A program made the position numbers and the translations under genes. A stretch of DNA of 8,478 nt from Prosthecobacter debontii (GTDB lineage: Bacteria; Verrucomicrobiota; Verrucomicrobiia; Verrucomicrobiales; Akkermansiaceae), in the NCBI GenBank assembly GCA_945885485.1, contig CAMCYT010000106.1:1-8478 (forward strand), written 5' to 3'. The notes under the pieces were generated by a model, which saw only the letters and a list, made by a program, of their open reading frames with translations, was not told the DNA's origin and made no database searches. Shown here piece by piece: positions 6,891 to 8,478 of this stretch (position 1 is its first letter; every line of letters begins with the position of its first letter).

Positions 6891-8033
6891 ATGCCCGCTG
6901 AGACCAGCACCCACTTTTTTGACCATAAGAAGACTTTCGCGCTTCGCGATGGTTCGTCGTTGCCTGCGATCCGGATTGCCTATGAAACCTGGGGAACCCT
7001 GAATGCGGACCGCTCCAACGCCATTCTGATTTTCCATGCGCTCTCTGGCTCGCACCACGTGGTTGGATTCAATCCGGAAATCCCCGAAGTCGGCGAACTC
7101 TGGCAACCCGAACTTCATCAAGGTTGGTGGGAAGACATGATTGGCCCCGGAAAAGCGATTGATACGGATCGGTTCTTTGTGATCTGCCCAAACTACCTCG
7201 GCGGCTGCTACGGCTCCACCGGCCCGGCCTCGATCAATCCGCAAACCCAGAAACCCTGGGGTTCGAAATTCCCATCCGTCTCCGCAGCAGATCAGGTCAA
7301 TGCCGTCGCGCTGCTGATCGATTCTTTCGGCATCCAAACCCTACACGCCCTCGTCGGCCCATCGGTCGGCGGTCTGGTCGCACTAACCTTCGCCACACGT
7401 TTACCGAATCGCGTCCGTAATGTCGTCAGCATCGCCGCCGGTTTCAAAACCACCGTACTGAATCGGCTAATTCTCTTCGAACAAATCCTCGCGATTGAAA
7501 ACGATCCGAATTTCAACGGCGGCGATTTCTACGATGCGAGCCCGCCATTGTATGGCCTCGCACTCGCGCGGATGATTTCTCACAAAACCTTCGTTCACTT
7601 GGACTCCATCGAAAAACGTGCGCGCCAGGATGTGATCCAAGCAGACGATGTGTTGGCATGGTATCGGGTTCGCGACCAGTTCCAGAGCTACATGCTGCAT
7701 CAGGGGAAAAAATTTGTGAAGCGCTTCGACGCGAACACCTACCTCCGTATCATCGATCTATGGTCACGCTTCGATGCCCTCTTCGAAGGCGATGCGGAAA
7801 CTCCACAAGAACTCTTCGAACGCTGCGCGCGCAATAGCCAGAAATGGTTAGTTTTCTCCATCGATTCGGATTTCTGTTTTTACCCAGAGGAACAATCCGA
7901 ACTCGTCCAGCATCTCGAATCCACCAAAGTCGATTCCATGCACATCACAGTGCACTCCGACAAAGGACATGATTCATTCCTGTTAGAGCCGGATCTCTAC
8001 ACTCCGCATATCTCTTGGTTACTTCGCCCATGA
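6891..8033 (+). CDS. metX: MetX-type homoserine O-acyltransferase (alpha/beta hydrolase fold)
   Basis: The 380-residue protein is of normal MetX length. The enzyme moves an acyl group from acyl-CoA to the hydroxyl of L-homoserine in the cytoplasm, activating it for sulfur incorporation in methionine synthesis. Diagnostic blocks are ALSGSHHVVG (50-59), NYLGGCYGSTGPASINP (101-117), the nucleophile elbow GPSVGG (156-161) with Ser158, DPNFNGGDFY (205-214), SYMLHQGKKFVKRFDANTYL (266-285), SDFCFYPEEQ (326-335) with Asp327, and KGHDSFLLE (358-366) with His360. The 33-residue Asp-to-His spacing equals that of the H. influenzae enzyme. The elbow has Pro and Val where many relatives have GGSMGG. Acetyl- versus succinyl-CoA use cannot be told from sequence alone. 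The ATG at 6891 is the only start in this frame; an upstream in-frame ATG at 6849 runs into a stop, and no Shine-Dalgarno sequence is visible. No metY or metB is in the window. Confidence 0.9.
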   Translation: MPAETSTHFFDHKKTFALRDGSSLPAIRIAYETWGTLNADRSNAILIFHALSGSHHVVGFNPEIPEVGELWQPELHQGWWEDMIGPGKAIDTDRFFVICPNYLGGCYGSTGPASINPQTQKPWGSKFPSVSAADQVNAVALLIDSFGIQTLHALVGPSVGGLVALTFATRLPNRVRNVVSIAAGFKTTVLNRLILFEQILAIENDPNFNGGDFYDASPPLYGLALARMISHKTFVHLDSIEKRARQDVIQADDVLAWYRVRDQFQSYMLHQGKKFVKRFDANTYLRIIDLWSRFDALFEGDAETPQELFERCARNSQKWLVFSIDSDFCFYPEEQSELVQHLESTKVDSMHITVHSDKGHDSFLLEPDLYTPHISWLLRP

Positions 8034-8410
8034 TTCGCGTCTACATATTCATCATCGGCGTGGCGATCATCGCCATCGGCATCCTTGGTATGTCGCGTCT
8101 TGATAAAGATCCAGCCATGGCATTGCTGGTTGGCTCTCTCACTCTCGGCGGTGCCATCATCATCTGCGGAATTTTCTCCATCAAAATGCTCTGGCACGGC
8201 GTCATGGGTGCGGGCGCATTAGCACTCATAAGCTTCGGCAGAGGCCTCTTCAACTTACCCGATGCCGCAAAATTCATCGTCGGAGAAAAACCCCGTGGCA
8301 ACGAACCCCTTTTCGAATTAGCCGTGACAATTCTTTCCGCTTTACTCCTCACGCGCGTCCTCGCTGCATGGAACAAGGAGCGGAGACGCAGGATGCTGGA
8401 GGAAAGCTAA
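8030..8410 (+). CDS. Small membrane protein of unknown function, four predicted helices
   Basis: The gene begins at an ATG whose last three bases form the metX stop (ATGA at 8030-8033), a classic arrangement for translational coupling. An in-frame TTG at 8015 exists but would lengthen the overlap to no benefit. The 126-residue product has hydrophobic segments near 3-22, 29-51, 55-74 and 93-113. The loop between helices 3 and 4 (about 75-92) is polar, with a Lys, Glu, Arg and Asn-rich stretch. The C-terminus (NKERRRRMLEES) is strongly basic, which by the positive-inside rule places it, and so also the N-terminus, in the cytoplasm. I do not recognise the family and see no catalytic motif. The link with metX suggests co-expression, but a transport role would be a guess. 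Confidence 0.72.
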   Translation: MIRVYIFIIGVAIIAIGILGMSRLDKDPAMALLVGSLTLGGAIIICGIFSIKMLWHGVMGAGALALISFGRGLFNLPDAAKFIVGEKPRGNEPLFELAVTILSALLLTRVLAAWNKERRRRMLEES

Positions 8411-8432
8411 AAAGAACGCCTTAGCCCACTGG

Positions 8433-8457
8433 GAGCGCCGACGCCCTCGTCGGCCTC
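8433..8457 (+). terminator. GC-rich hairpin after the membrane-protein gene, possible terminator or dispersed repeat
   Basis: GCCGACG (8437-8443) pairs perfectly with CGTCGGC (8448-8454) around a CCCT loop. GAG (8433-8435) and CTC (8455-8457) extend the stem past one bulged C (8436). Only TTT follows before CCTGTC, so the T-tract is short. The hairpin starts 22 bases after the stop at 8408-8410 and could end the metX/membrane-protein transcript. A word close to GAGCGCCGACGCCCTCGTCG seems, from memory, to recur between genes in verrucomicrobial genomes, so it may be a dispersed repeat instead. Confidence 0.5.
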
Positions 8458-8478
8458 TTTCCTGTCACATACTTTTGG

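Noticed and set aside
6846..7337. 163-codon open frame on the minus strand over the start of metX
   Set aside because: It is antisense to well-conserved MetX blocks, its product has no domain-like pattern, and it has no partner promoter or ribosome site.

Overview
The window looks like chromosomal DNA from a member of the Verrucomicrobiota, or less likely a related Planctomycetes-group bacterium. The strongest clue is the neighbouring pair of a large diheme c-type cytochrome with DUF1587/DUF1595/DUF1592/DUF1588/DUF1585 domains and a Tat-exported DUF1552 protein. This pair is greatly expanded in those phyla. The phylum is an inference from gene content; no rRNA or other marker is present.

Layout, left to right. 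Positions 1-138 hold the last 45 codons of an IS630-type transposase. A 232-bp gap follows with a perfect 29-bp inverted repeat (166-194 / 283-311). A membrane M50-like zinc metallopeptidase runs leftward (371-1315). A 144-bp divergent promoter region separates it from an exported S41/CtpA-type serine protease running rightward (1460-2707). The next gap (2708-2791) holds a 14-bp palindrome and seven 7-bp tandem repeats. The DUF1592 diheme cytochrome follows (2792-5140). A 223-bp gap then carries a second inverted repeat (15-bp arms), whose arm sequence resembles the first. The DUF1552 protein comes next (5364-6725), then a 165-bp gap with a short tandem repeat. The window ends with a MetX-type homoserine O-acyltransferase (6891-8033), overlapping by 4 bp a small four-helix membrane protein (8030-8410), and a GC-rich hairpin (8433-8457).

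How the genes may work together. The DUF1592 and DUF1552 proteins both carry export signals (Sec-like and Tat) and are a recurrent pair of unknown biochemistry. They are the most interesting undescribed system here. The M50 and S41 proteases are divergently transcribed, which recalls two-step regulated proteolysis (compare CtpB and SpoIVFB of Bacillus), but this is a hypothesis only. MetX performs the acylation of homoserine in methionine synthesis and is probably translationally coupled to the unknown membrane protein.

Five of the six spaces outside coding sequence contain a repeat or hairpin. The two inverted repeats seem to be variants of one dispersed palindromic family. No tRNA, rRNA, CRISPR array or convincing riboswitch was seen. 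Many long open frames lie antisense to the real genes and were judged to be shadows.
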